DNA from: MedAcidi-G1 sp002713545
GTDB taxonomy: Bacteria > Actinomycetota > Acidimicrobiia > Acidimicrobiales > MedAcidi-G1
Reading direction: 5' to 3'
Length of the DNA stretch: 60,885 bases
Assembly: GCA_964013895.1 (NCBI GenBank)
Contig: CAXGYF010000005.1
Span: 1-60,885, forward strand
Both the position numbers and the translations under genes were made by a program. This document shows, piece after piece, positions 18,455-27,470 of this stretch. How positions within the stretch are numbered: position 1 is the stretch's first letter; every line of letters starts with the position of its first letter. The notes beneath the pieces were generated by a model that saw nothing but the letters and a program-made list of their open reading frames with translations, was not told the origin of the DNA and ran no database searches.

Positions 18455-18486
18455 CCGTCAAACGGGTCCTAGTGAGGCCCATACGG
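18455..18486 (+). promoter_or_regulatory. PyrR-binding RNA hairpin in the pyr operon leader
   Basis: The RNA folds as an outer stem CCGU/ACGG (18455-18458 with 18483-18486), an internal bulge, and an upper stem GGGUC/GGCCC (18464-18468 with 18476-18480) closed by the loop CUAGUGA. The core UCC..GUGAGGCC closely follows the known PyrR-binding loop of Bacillus (stem AGUC/GGCU, loop CAGAGA), including the U-G and C-G closing pairs, but the loop has seven rather than six bases. It ends four bases before the AAGGAG of pyrR (18490-18495), so PyrR-UMP binding could block ribosome access. A possible -10 (TAGGAT, 18390-18395) stands upstream without a good -35. The 152 bases between nusB and pyrR hold only this leader. 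Confidence 0.75.
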
Positions 18487-18504
18487 ATCAAGGAGATAAG
18501 GCCT

Positions 18505-19071
18505 ATGGCCGATCGAGAAAGACGTATGACGCCCCCTTTCGGGGGCGTTTTTGTTGCAAGTGCTCGTGTGATGAGCCGAGACGACATGACAAGAGCGATA
18601 CGACGCATGGCTCATGAGGTTATTGAAAGAAATCATGGGTCAGAAGATATTCTCATAGTGGGATTGCAGACAGGTGGAGTAAAAGTAGCGGAAAATCTCG
18701 TAAAAGCACTAGAAGAGATTGAGGAAAAAGAAATAGAATCCGGATGTTTGGATGTCGCCTTACACAGAGATGATATTGGCCTGAGACCGGTTGTCCCAGA
18801 AGCAGTAACAAAGTTGCCTGATCTTATAGACGGAAAAATAGTTGTGATAGTGGATGATGTTCTTTTTACAGGAAGAACGATCCGAGCTGCTCTTGACGCA
18901 ATCTGCCATTTTGGTCGGCCTCGTTCAATTCAACTCGCCGTCATGGTTGACAGAGGACATAGAGAATTACCTATACGGCCTGACTATATAGGCAAAAATT
19001 TACCTACAAGGATTGATGAAGTAGTAGACGTGACTGAGGAAGGTGTAGACCTTGGAGTGATGCGGAAATGA
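18505..19071 (+). CDS. pyrR: PyrR: pyr operon RNA-binding regulator / uracil phosphoribosyltransferase
   Basis: UMP-responsive regulator that binds pyr leader RNA; the fold is a phosphoribosyltransferase with the PRPP motif VVIVDDVLFTGRTIRAAL (near residue 113). DRGHRELPIRPDYIGKNLPT is the typical C-terminal region. I choose ATG 18505 because AAGGAG stands nine bases upstream; it gives 188 residues with an N-terminal extension about as long as in mycobacterial PyrR. Remarkably, codons 9-16 encode TPPFGGV from a perfect terminator-like hairpin. ATG 18571 or GTG 18568, after the hairpin, is the alternative start. A longer frame from 18451 would run through the PyrR-binding loop and is unlikely. 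Overlaps pyrB by four bases. Confidence 0.9.
   Translation: MADRERRMTPPFGGVFVASARVMSRDDMTRAIRRMAHEVIERNHGSEDILIVGLQTGGVKVAENLVKALEEIEEKEIESGCLDVALHRDDIGLRPVVPEAVTKLPDLIDGKIVVIVDDVLFTGRTIRAALDAICHFGRPRSIQLAVMVDRGHRELPIRPDYIGKNLPTRIDEVVDVTEEGVDLGVMRK
18529..18552 (+). terminator. Terminator-like hairpin (attenuator) inside the 5' coding region of pyrR
   Basis: ACGCCCCC (18529-18536) and GGGGGCGT (18541-18548) form an eight-pair stem with loop TTTC, followed directly by a T run (18548-18552). This is a textbook intrinsic terminator and is the strongest one in the window, yet it lies 24 bases downstream of the supported pyrR start codon and is read through in frame. It is placed after the PyrR-binding loop exactly where an attenuator would be. 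Confidence 0.75.
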
Positions 19072-20033
19072 GTTTAGAAATTGAAACCCCTTTAATACTT
19101 GATAAGCACCTTTTAGGGATAGAAGACACGACTAGAGAACAAATAGAACTAATTCTTGAATTAACAGACCGTTTTGCAGAAATTGGGAAAAGACCAATAC
19201 CAAAAGTTCCGGCATTAAGAGGAAGAACTGTAGCTTCTGTGTTTTTTGAGGATTCGACTAGGACACGACTCTCATTTGAATCGGCTGCGCGCCGGCTATC
19301 AGCAGACACACTTACATTTTCTGCTGGCTCCTCTTCGCTTTCAAAAGGCGAAAGCCTCCGCGACACAGTGGAGGTAATAACGTCTTATGGTGCTGATGTT
19401 TTGATTGTCAGACACAAAATGGCCGGGACGCCTAAAAGAATTTCAGAATGGACTGACGCCTCAGTGGTAAATGCAGGAGATGGATCGCATGAACACCCAA
19501 CACAGGCTTTGTTGGACTGTTATACGTTAAAACAGCAACGAGGATCTTTAGATGGTATGTCGATTGGCATAGTGGGGGACATAAGACATTCCCGTGTTGC
19601 TAGATCAAATGTCTTAGCTTTTTCATCTTTAGGAGCAAAAGTCACACTTATTGCTCCCAAGACTCTCTTACCCCCATCGATAGAGAGGTGGCCAGTTAAT
19701 ATTTCAAATGTTTTAGATGATGTTATTTCCGACCTAGACGCCTGTTATCTGTTGAGAATGCAGTCCGAAAGACACAGCAGAGGACTTGTGCCTTCTTTGC
19801 GTGAATACACAAAAGATTTTGGTTTAAATGAACGGAGGAGCAAAATGCTTTCGAAAGATGCACTGATTCTTCACCCAGGCCCAAAAAATCAAGGAGTGGA
19901 AATTACCGCTGAGGTATCAACTGACCCACGGTCCATAATTCTTGACCAAGTTACAAATGGAGTTTCCTTAAGAATGGCAGTTCTTTTTATGCTTCTGGGG
20001 CAGCATGAGATGTCTCAACAAAGCGAGTTGTAG
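19068..20033 (+). CDS. pyrB: Aspartate carbamoyltransferase catalytic subunit
   Basis: Condenses carbamoyl phosphate with aspartate, the first committed step of UMP synthesis. The carbamoyl phosphate motif FFEDSTRTRLSFE is near residue 60, HEHPTQALLD near 140 and HPGP with the catalytic loop near 272. Length of 321 is typical. No regulatory subunit pyrI is nearby, as in other actinobacteria. Start overlaps the pyrR stop (ATGA) and pyrC starts three bases after the stop. Confidence 0.96.
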   Translation: MSLEIETPLILDKHLLGIEDTTREQIELILELTDRFAEIGKRPIPKVPALRGRTVASVFFEDSTRTRLSFESAARRLSADTLTFSAGSSSLSKGESLRDTVEVITSYGADVLIVRHKMAGTPKRISEWTDASVVNAGDGSHEHPTQALLDCYTLKQQRGSLDGMSIGIVGDIRHSRVARSNVLAFSSLGAKVTLIAPKTLLPPSIERWPVNISNVLDDVISDLDACYLLRMQSERHSRGLVPSLREYTKDFGLNERRSKMLSKDALILHPGPKNQGVEITAEVSTDPRSIILDQVTNGVSLRMAVLFMLLGQHEMSQQSEL

Positions 20034-20035
20034 AA

Positions 20036-21328
20036 ATGGGAATTGTCTTAAAAGGTGGAAAGATTCTTGACAGAAAAGGTGAAAGGTCTCTGGACGTATC
20101 TATAGGGGCAGATGGAAAAATTTTAGAGACCGGCAAAAAATTAGAGGGGGATGTCGAAGTCGATTGCTCCGGTTGCGTTATTTCATCAGGACTCGTTGAT
20201 CTTCATGTGCATCTTCGAGAACCAGGAGATGAAGAGGCAGAGACCATAGAAACTGGTGCACGCTCTGGGGCTATGGGAGGTTTCACGGCGCTAGTTGCGA
20301 TGCCAAATACTGAACCAGCAACCGACTGTCTTGCAGTAGTTGAACAAGTTAAAACCCTTGGAAAAAAGTCGTCTTGTGAAGTTATTCCGTCTGCTGCGAT
20401 GACTGTAGGACGAGAAGGTAAAGAAATGGTTCAGATGGGAGAACTGGTAGATAACGGCATTGGGATTTTCACAGACGACGGGAAAGGTTTGCAGGATCCG
20501 CAGCTTATGCGCCGTTTGATGGAATACAGCACAGGTCTTGAATCTCGGTTAGGTAGGCCCGTAGTCTTAGCGCAACATTGTGAAGTTCATGAACTAGCCG
20601 AAGGTGGTCACATGCACGAAGGTGAGTGGTCTTCGTTTTTGGGAATACCCGGGCAGCCTTCAGAGGCTGAAGAATTGATGGTCATGCGAGACATAGCATT
20701 GTCAAAAATGACAGGAGCAAGAATTCATTTTCAGCACCTTTCTACCCTTGGTTCAGTGCAGATGGTCAGAGAAGCAAAAGCTGCAGGTCTACCTGTTACA
20801 GCTGAAGCCACTACACATCACTTCACACTCACAGATTCTGCATGTAGCTGCTACAACCCTGTTTTTAAAGTCCACCCTCCTTTGAGAACAGAGACTGATA
20901 TAAAAGCGATAAAGGAAGGATTAGCGGACGGAACTATTGACGCAATAGCTACCGACCATGCACCTCACAGCCAGCATTCTAAAGAAATGCCATTTGATGA
21001 AGCACCACCCGGGATGCTAGGACTGGAAACAGCGTTATCTCTTTCCCTTGAACACAGTGGACTTGATTTGCATGGAGTGCTGAATCTGCTTTCTTGGCAA
21101 CCTGCCAAAATAGCTGGGGTGGACGACCGTCACGGTATGACAGTCGAAAAAGGGAACTCGGCGAACCTATGTGTAATTGACCTAGATGAGACATGGACAG
21201 TTTCAGGGAAAGAAATGTTAAGTAGAAGTTCAAATACTCCATATGAAGGATGGAACCTGAGAGGACGCGTACGGCACACTATAAATAACGGACTTTTGGT
21301 TGTTTTTGATGGAGAATCTACCAAGTGA
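20036..21328 (+). CDS. pyrC: Dihydroorotase
   Basis: Closes carbamoyl-aspartate to dihydroorotate. Class I amidohydrolase: metal-binding DLHVHLREPGDEEAET, AMPNTEPATD, the FTDDGKG region, HFQHLST and TDHAPHS with the catalytic Asp. The 430-residue length matches the type I enzymes that pair with pyrB in actinobacteria. It overlaps carA by four bases (GTGA). Confidence 0.96.
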   Translation: MGIVLKGGKILDRKGERSLDVSIGADGKILETGKKLEGDVEVDCSGCVISSGLVDLHVHLREPGDEEAETIETGARSGAMGGFTALVAMPNTEPATDCLAVVEQVKTLGKKSSCEVIPSAAMTVGREGKEMVQMGELVDNGIGIFTDDGKGLQDPQLMRRLMEYSTGLESRLGRPVVLAQHCEVHELAEGGHMHEGEWSSFLGIPGQPSEAEELMVMRDIALSKMTGARIHFQHLSTLGSVQMVREAKAAGLPVTAEATTHHFTLTDSACSCYNPVFKVHPPLRTETDIKAIKEGLADGTIDAIATDHAPHSQHSKEMPFDEAPPGMLGLETALSLSLEHSGLDLHGVLNLLSWQPAKIAGVDDRHGMTVEKGNSANLCVIDLDETWTVSGKEMLSRSSNTPYEGWNLRGRVRHTINNGLLVVFDGESTK

Positions 21329-22425
21329 AGAAAAACCAAAAAAAATTAGTTGAAGCACATTTAGTTCTCATGGATGGAACAATTTTCACCGGAGAGATGG
21401 TTGGCGCTGCACCTGAAGGGGGAATTGTTTCAGGAGAAGTTGTGTTTAACACTGTGTTGAGTGGATATCAAGAAGTAATAACAGACCCTTCTTACGCCGG
21501 CCAGCTAATAACTTTTACTTACCCACACATTGGGAATTATGGTGTTAACACTGAAGATAATGAAAGCTCGTCTTCCTTTTGCAGAGGCATCGTGGTAAGA
21601 GACTTAAGTAGGAGGCACAGTAATTGGAGAGCCACTCAGAGTCTCGATGAAATGCTCAAATCAAGAGGAATTTCTGGAATAGCTGGTGTAGACACTCGTC
21701 GATTAACCCGACACATAAGAAACCTAGGAGCTATGCCAGGTGCATTTGGTGATGTTGATATTGAAAAATTAAAACTAGCTGCCAGCAAAGAATCAGGAAC
21801 CGACAATATAGATCTTGTAAAAACAGTTACTTGTGATGAAATCTACGATGTTGCTTCAACTGGCGGCAAGAGAAAAATCGTTGCTTATGATTTTGGTATA
21901 AAGTCAACGATTCTTCGACACCTATCTAAGTTAGGTGATATCACAGTGGTGCCAGCAAGCACTTCATCCGAGGTTGTTTTAGGTATGAGACCTGATGGGG
22001 TTTTTTTATCAAATGGTCCGGGAGATCCAGCGCCACTGGATTATGTCCGAGAAAATATAAAAAAGATTCTAGGGGAAGTGCCTATATTCGGGATTTGTTT
22101 AGGGCATCAACTTTTAGCAGAGACTTTAGGAGCTGAAATTTTCAAACTTCCATTTGGACACCATGGAGGAAATCACCCTGTAAAAAATATAAAAACAGGC
22201 ATAGTTGAAATAACAAGCCAAAATCACAACTACTGTGTCGTGGAAGGTTCGATCAAAGACGCAGAAGTAACTCACATAAATTTAAATGACGGGACCGTTG
22301 CTGGCATTAATTGCCTTAACGTTCCAGCTTTCAGCGTTCAATATCACCCGGAAGCCGGCCCCGGACCTCACGACAGCAACTATCTTTTTGAGCAGTTTGA
22401 AAATCTCCTGAGGAAAGCAGGATAG
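21325..22425 (+). CDS. carA: Carbamoyl-phosphate synthase small subunit (glutaminase)
   Basis: Supplies ammonia from glutamine to CarB for carbamoyl phosphate, which feeds both pyrimidine and arginine synthesis. The N-terminal domain shows FNTVLSGYQEVITDPSYAGQ; the class I glutaminase has the nucleophile Cys in FGICLGHQLLAE (near residue 247) and the His/Glu pair in VQYHPEAGPGPHDS. Starts with GTG overlapping the pyrC stop. The same product is needed by argF farther right in the window. Confidence 0.96.
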   Translation: MKKNQKKLVEAHLVLMDGTIFTGEMVGAAPEGGIVSGEVVFNTVLSGYQEVITDPSYAGQLITFTYPHIGNYGVNTEDNESSSSFCRGIVVRDLSRRHSNWRATQSLDEMLKSRGISGIAGVDTRRLTRHIRNLGAMPGAFGDVDIEKLKLAASKESGTDNIDLVKTVTCDEIYDVASTGGKRKIVAYDFGIKSTILRHLSKLGDITVVPASTSSEVVLGMRPDGVFLSNGPGDPAPLDYVRENIKKILGEVPIFGICLGHQLLAETLGAEIFKLPFGHHGGNHPVKNIKTGIVEITSQNHNYCVVEGSIKDAEVTHINLNDGTVAGINCLNVPAFSVQYHPEAGPGPHDSNYLFEQFENLLRKAG

Positions 22426-22430
22426 ATCCG

Positions 22431-25400
22431 GTGCCTAGAAGAGAGGACATAAAAAGTATTCTTCTAATCGGATCAGGGCCAATAGTTATCGGCCAGGCAT
22501 GCGAATTTGACTATTCAGGAACTCAAGCATGTCGCGTGTTAAAAGAAGAGGGTTATCGAGTGATACTTGCTAATTCGAATCCAGCAACGATCATGACAGA
22601 TCCTGATTTCGCTGACGCTACATATATAGAACCGCTAAGAATGGATGTAATAAAAGAAATCATTGAGAAGGAGGCCCCGGATGCTTTGTTGCCAACACTC
22701 GGTGGTCAGACAGCTTTAAATCTTGCTCGAGAACTAGCAGAAGAAGGAATTCTAGAAAAAAATAATGTCGAACTGATTGGTGCGGACGCAGATGCAATTG
22801 CGACCGCAGAAGATCGGGAAAAGTTTAAAGTAGCAATGACAGAAATTGGCCTTGGAGTCCCTGCTTCAGGAGTTGCCCGCAACATTGAAGAAGCACGCGA
22901 AATCGCTAAAAAAGTTGGACTACCTTTAATAGTTAGACCCGCTTACATTCTAGGTGGCAAGGGTACGGGTATAGCTTCAACAAACGAAGAGTTTGAGCAA
23001 ATAGCAGAACGCGGTATTGAAGCAAGCCCTATAAATGAGATTCTGATCGAGAAGTCAATTGCAGGGTGGAAGGAATTCGAACTTGAGGTAATGCGCGACA
23101 AGGCAGATAATTGCGTTGTCATCTGCTCAATTGAAAATTTGGACCCCATGGGAGTGCATACAGGAGATTCAATAACAGTTGCTCCTGCACAAACTCTTAC
23201 TGACGCCGAATATCAGATAATGAGAGATGCAGCATTCGCATGTTTACGTCGTGTTGGAGTCGAAACAGGCGGGTCGAACGTTCAGTTCGCTGTAAATCCC
23301 AGTACGGGTGAACAAGTAGTAATAGAGATGAATCCTAGAGTAAGTAGATCTTCAGCTCTGGCTTCAAAGGCAACAGGTTTCCCGATAGCAAAAATTGCCA
23401 CTCAACTAGCTATTGGGTACACATTAGATGAAATAACTAACGATATAACAAAAGAAACTCCCGCTTCATTCGAACCAAGTATCGATTATGTAGTCACGAA
23501 GATTCCGCGATGGACTTTTGAGAAATTTCCCGGTTCTACAGGAGTTTTGGGAACGTCAATGCAATCCGTAGGGGAGGTGATGTCCATAGGTAGAACTTTT
23601 CCAGAGTCTTTACAAAAGGGTATGAGGTCTCTGGAAAATGGTAGACGAGGACTTAACGCTGACCCGGGAGAGCATAAATTTTCGGAAATAGAAGATGAAA
23701 TTCTGATAAGCAAAGTTGGAATTCCGACATCTGAACGTCTCTTCCAACTTGAGGCACTGCTACGAAGGGGCTTTTCGATCGAGAGACTGTATGAAGAGAC
23801 GTCCATAGATCCATGGTTTATTGATCAGATCTCAATAATTTCAGAAGAAAGAATGGCTCTTGAAAAACAGACTCCAGAAGAACTATCACCAAGTGAATGG
23901 AAGCGCGCAAAACAGATAGGTTTTTCAGATGCACAACTATCTTTCCTCTGGGGATGCAGTTTAGAGAAAGTAAGAGAGCTGAGAGAAAAATCTGGTGTAT
24001 GGCCGACCTACAAGACAGTGGACACATGTGCAGCAGAGTTCTCCTCCGAGACTCCTTACCACTACTCGACGTGGGAAGATGAAAATGAAGTCCTACCTTC
24101 AGAAAAGCCTAAAGTCATAATTTTAGGAGCTGGTCCAAATCGAATCGGTCAAGGAATCGAATTTGACTACTGTTGCGTCCACGCGAGTTTTGCTTTGAGT
24201 CAAGCTGGTTATGAGACAGTCATGGTGAATTGCAACCCAGAGACAGTCTCGACAGATTATGACACTAGTGATCGGCTTTATTTCGAACCCCTTACTTATG
24301 AAGACGTGAAAAACATAATCGACATAGAAAAACCTGAAGCGGTAATAGTTTCATTGGGTGGTCAGACGCCTCTTAAATTAGCAGGGGTCCTTCCACCAAA
24401 TTTGATAGCGGGCACAAGTCCAGAATCAATAGATCGGGCGGAAGATCGTGAAAACTGGAACCAGCTTTGTGCGGAGTTGAAAATTCCTCAACCGCCCGGT
24501 GGAACAGCAAAAGATTTTCAAGAAGCTCTTGAGGTGGCAAAAAAAGTTGGCTATCCAGTTTTGGTTAGGCCCTCTTATGTCTTAGGAGGAAGAGCTATGG
24601 AGATCGTATATGACGATAGCCAGCTCGAAAAAACTATGGATGAAATGACTCGTTTTGGCAGTTTGGGAATAGAAGGGGGTTTATCAGCTGAGAGACCCGT
24701 TTTGATTGATCGATTTCTTGAAGATGCAACTGAGGTTGACGTTGATGCTGTGCGTGACCATGAAGGGGCTGTTCTTATTGGAGCGGTGATGGAGCACGTA
24801 GAAGAGGCTGGCATCCATAGCGGGGATAGCGCCTGTGTGATACCACCTCCCAATCTTAAAAAAGAAATAGTGGAACTTATAGAAAGCAACACTAGAAAGA
24901 TCGCAGAAGACCTTGATGTCAAAGGTTTGATAAACGTTCAGTATGCGGTAAAAGATGACGAAGTCTACGTGATCGAGGCCAATCCGAGAGCTTCGAGAAC
25001 GGTGCCTTTTGTTGCCAAAGCTACAGGAATTCCCCTTGCGAAAATCGCGAGCCGAGTGATGATGAATACCTCTCTCAAAAAATTGCGTGAAGAAGGCTTT
25101 ATCCAAGAGCCAGTAAAAGGTGACCATATTTCAGTCAAAGAAGCCGTATTGCCGTTTAATCGTTTTCCTGAAGCGGATCCGGTTTTGGGGCCTGAGATGC
25201 GCTCCACAGGTGAGGTAATGGGAATTGATCTTACACCCGGGTTAGCGTTCGCGAAATCACAGATAGCGGCAGGGGGGGCACTTCCAACTGAAGGAACAGT
25301 TTTCATGTCTCTTGCGGATCGTGATAAAAGTTCAGGCTTAGAAGCAGCAAAAGGATTTTTGAGACTTGGTTTGGAAATAGTAGCCACAGGAGGAACAGCA

Positions 25401-25721
25401 GCTTATTTAGAAGAAAATGGAGTAAACGTTGCTCACCGAGTAGCGAAGATCGGAGAAGACGGAACTGATGCTGTCCGCTTGATCAGATCAGGCAAAATTC
25501 AACTTGTGGTAAATAGTCCGCGCGGAAGAGGCCCACGAGCAGATGGCGATCATATAAGAGGGGCTGCTGCAGCAGAAGGCATTCCTTTGCTAACCACGGC
25601 AGCAGCTGCACTTGCTGCCGTAGAAGGTTTGACAGATTGGAAAAAATACCCTCTCTCTGTTAGACCGCTTCAGGATTACCATCTTGGAGTTTTCAAATCA
25701 GAAGTGTCAGAAAATGAATGA
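22431..25721 (+). CDS. carB: Carbamoyl-phosphate synthase large subunit
   Basis: Makes carbamoyl phosphate from bicarbonate, ammonia and two ATP. The 1096-residue chain contains two homologous ATP-grasp halves (openings ILLIGSGPIVIGQACEFDYS near residue 9 and VIILGAGPNRIGQGIEFDYC near 562, both with PTLGGQTALN/SLGGQTPLK), an oligomerisation domain between them and a C-terminal MGS-like allosteric domain (IVATGGTAAYLEENGV, NSPRGRG). GTG start five bases after carA. The size is normal. Confidence 0.97.
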   Translation: MPRREDIKSILLIGSGPIVIGQACEFDYSGTQACRVLKEEGYRVILANSNPATIMTDPDFADATYIEPLRMDVIKEIIEKEAPDALLPTLGGQTALNLARELAEEGILEKNNVELIGADADAIATAEDREKFKVAMTEIGLGVPASGVARNIEEAREIAKKVGLPLIVRPAYILGGKGTGIASTNEEFEQIAERGIEASPINEILIEKSIAGWKEFELEVMRDKADNCVVICSIENLDPMGVHTGDSITVAPAQTLTDAEYQIMRDAAFACLRRVGVETGGSNVQFAVNPSTGEQVVIEMNPRVSRSSALASKATGFPIAKIATQLAIGYTLDEITNDITKETPASFEPSIDYVVTKIPRWTFEKFPGSTGVLGTSMQSVGEVMSIGRTFPESLQKGMRSLENGRRGLNADPGEHKFSEIEDEILISKVGIPTSERLFQLEALLRRGFSIERLYEETSIDPWFIDQISIISEERMALEKQTPEELSPSEWKRAKQIGFSDAQLSFLWGCSLEKVRELREKSGVWPTYKTVDTCAAEFSSETPYHYSTWEDENEVLPSEKPKVIILGAGPNRIGQGIEFDYCCVHASFALSQAGYETVMVNCNPETVSTDYDTSDRLYFEPLTYEDVKNIIDIEKPEAVIVSLGGQTPLKLAGVLPPNLIAGTSPESIDRAEDRENWNQLCAELKIPQPPGGTAKDFQEALEVAKKVGYPVLVRPSYVLGGRAMEIVYDDSQLEKTMDEMTRFGSLGIEGGLSAERPVLIDRFLEDATEVDVDAVRDHEGAVLIGAVMEHVEEAGIHSGDSACVIPPPNLKKEIVELIESNTRKIAEDLDVKGLINVQYAVKDDEVYVIEANPRASRTVPFVAKATGIPLAKIASRVMMNTSLKKLREEGFIQEPVKGDHISVKEAVLPFNRFPEADPVLGPEMRSTGEVMGIDLTPGLAFAKSQIAAGGALPTEGTVFMSLADRDKSSGLEAAKGFLRLGLEIVATGGTAAYLEENGVNVAHRVAKIGEDGTDAVRLIRSGKIQLVVNSPRGRGPRADGDHIRGAAAAEGIPLLTTAAAALAAVEGLTDWKKYPLSVRPLQDYHLGVFKSEVSENE

Positions 25722-25724
25722 TTC

Positions 25725-26657
25725 ATGAAAAGGGTTAAAAGAGATACCGACCTGACGACCAGTCTGGGATCAGTTACTCTACCAAACCCTGTTATGACCG
25801 CTTCGGGAACAGCGGGTTACGGCAATGAATTATCTGAGTATATGGACTTACAGGAAATCGGAGCAATTGTAGTTAAGTCGCTTCATGCAGGGAAATGGGA
25901 AGGCAACTTAGCCCCGCGACTTCATCCAACACCATCAGGAATGTTAAATAGTGTCGGTCTCCAGGGGCCTGGGGTGAAAACGTGGGTAGATGAAAAGTTG
26001 CCGGCATTAAGAAACTCTAACGCTCGTATAGTTGCGAGTATTTGGGGTTCTACAGTGCAAGAGTTCATTGAAGCGGCTTCTCATCTACGTGACACACCAC
26101 CTGAGGTAGTTGCAATAGAAATAAACGCTTCATGTCCTAATTTGGAAGACCGAAGAAAACTATTTTCGCACTCAACCCAAGCCATAACGGAAATAGTGGA
26201 AGCAGCAAAAATTGTCGAAAAACCGCTTTGGGCAAAACTAAGTCCTAATACACCTGAATTGCCGGATATTGCGGGAGCAGCTCATAAGGCGGGAGCTGAG
26301 GCTGTTGTAATAGCAAACACTGTTCTAGGTATGGCAATTGATATTGAATCAAGAAAGCCGATTTTAGGAGCGAAGCGTGGAGGTCTATCTGGACCAGCAA
26401 TAAGACCGATTGCTGTTCGAGCAGTTTATGACACTTTCGAAGCACATCCAGAATTGCCAATTATCGGTGTCGGGGGTATTAATAGTGCAGAAGATGCATT
26501 GGAGTTTATTCTCGCGGGTGCAACGGGGTTGCAGATAGGTACAGCAATTTTCAGAGACCCAAGAATTTGTAAAAAAGTTATAGCAGGGCTTTCAAAATGG
26601 TGTGAGAGACATGAAGTTCAAAAAATCAGCGACTTGATTGGAGGAGCGCATGACTGA
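25725..26657 (+). CDS. pyrD: Dihydroorotate dehydrogenase, class 1B-like catalytic subunit
   Basis: Oxidises dihydroorotate to orotate with FMN. The active-site motif INASCPN carries Cys as catalytic base (class 1); class 2 enzymes have Ser and an N-terminal membrane helix that is absent here. SVGLQGPG and VLGMAIDIESRKPILGAKRGGLSGPAI resemble the class 1B PyrD of Bacillus, which normally needs the FeS-flavin subunit PyrK. No pyrK is present between carB and pyrD or anywhere else in the window. 310 residues; starts three bases after carB and overlaps pyrF by eight bases. Confidence 0.93.
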   Translation: MKRVKRDTDLTTSLGSVTLPNPVMTASGTAGYGNELSEYMDLQEIGAIVVKSLHAGKWEGNLAPRLHPTPSGMLNSVGLQGPGVKTWVDEKLPALRNSNARIVASIWGSTVQEFIEAASHLRDTPPEVVAIEINASCPNLEDRRKLFSHSTQAITEIVEAAKIVEKPLWAKLSPNTPELPDIAGAAHKAGAEAVVIANTVLGMAIDIESRKPILGAKRGGLSGPAIRPIAVRAVYDTFEAHPELPIIGVGGINSAEDALEFILAGATGLQIGTAIFRDPRICKKVIAGLSKWCERHEVQKISDLIGGAHD

Positions 26658-27414
26658 GAAATATGAGTCATTAGATGAGTTGTTCGAAGATGAAAATTTC
26701 GAAATTAGTAAAGAGTCAGAAGACAATGTCCCATTAGAGGTTAAAAACCGTCTAGCTTTGGCATTGGATGTGGACGATTTGATTGATGCCAGGCGTCTTG
26801 CTGGTTCTCTTTTCGATTTTTTCGGCACTGTAAAGGTCGGGTTGGAACTATACGCGGCAGCGGGACCTGATTCCGTAGGGGTTTTTACAGAGGCAGGGTT
26901 TGATGTTTTCTGTGATTTGAAACTACATGACATCCCTACAACAGTTCACAAGGCTGCCCGTGTCGTCGGGTCAGTAGGGGCACGATGGGTTACGGTTCAT
27001 GCTTCAGGAGGAGAAGAAATGCTCAAATCCGCAGTAGAAGGTTTGAGGGAAGGAGCAGAAAGCGTGGGTCTGCCGACCCCAGGTGTTCTAGGAGTGACGG
27101 TGTTAACAAGTGACTCTATAAAAAATGAAGAAACAATTGTTTCACGTTGTGAAACTTCGCTAAAAGCAGGTTGTGAGGGCATTATTTGTGCCGCCCCTGA
27201 CCTCGGAGTCACTTCAAGTTTTTCTGATAAATTAATCAGAGTTGTTCCAGGTTTAAGGATGCCTGACGGCAATAGTCATGATCAAGTGAGAGTAGCAACA
27301 CCTATGGATGCGATCAGTGGTGGAGCCGACATGTTAGTGATCGGAAGAATGGTAACGGAAGCCGAAAACCCTATAGAAGCTTCCGAGGAATTAGTAAGTG
27401 GGCTTTTAGGTTAA
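26650..27414 (+). CDS. pyrF: Orotidine 5'-phosphate decarboxylase
   Basis: Last step to UMP. The catalytic motif DLKLHDIPTTVHKAA holds the Lys-Asp charge network, and GVTVLTS, VPGLRMPDGNSHDQ and GGADMLVIGRMVT complete the phosphate-binding barrel. ATG 26650 is chosen because GGAGG lies about six bases upstream; a TTG at 26638 would add four residues. The barrel begins only at about residue 32 (RLALALDVDD); before it is an acidic leader rich in Glu and Asp that most homologues lack. Last gene of the pyrimidine operon. Confidence 0.94.
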   Translation: MTEKYESLDELFEDENFEISKESEDNVPLEVKNRLALALDVDDLIDARRLAGSLFDFFGTVKVGLELYAAAGPDSVGVFTEAGFDVFCDLKLHDIPTTVHKAARVVGSVGARWVTVHASGGEEMLKSAVEGLREGAESVGLPTPGVLGVTVLTSDSIKNEETIVSRCETSLKAGCEGIICAAPDLGVTSSFSDKLIRVVPGLRMPDGNSHDQVRVATPMDAISGGADMLVIGRMVTEAENPIEASEELVSGLLG

Positions 27415-27416
27415 AA

Positions 27417-27434
27417 ATTTTGCTTCTGCAAAAT
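27417..27434 (+). terminator. Possible weak terminator hairpin after the pyr operon
   Basis: ATTTTGC (27417-27423) and GCAAAAT (27428-27434) form a seven-pair AT-rich stem with loop TTCT, right after the pyrF stop and before mihF. A clean U run does not follow, so termination is doubtful; it may only separate the transcripts partly. Confidence 0.3.
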
Positions 27435-27470
27435 GCAAATTTCCCAAAGATTGCCTAACATGGTCATCGC

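Noticed and set aside
18451..18504. Upstream extension of pyrR from GTG/TTG codons at 18451
   Set aside because: It would translate the PyrR-binding loop and ignores the strong AAGGAG-ATG at 18490-18507.
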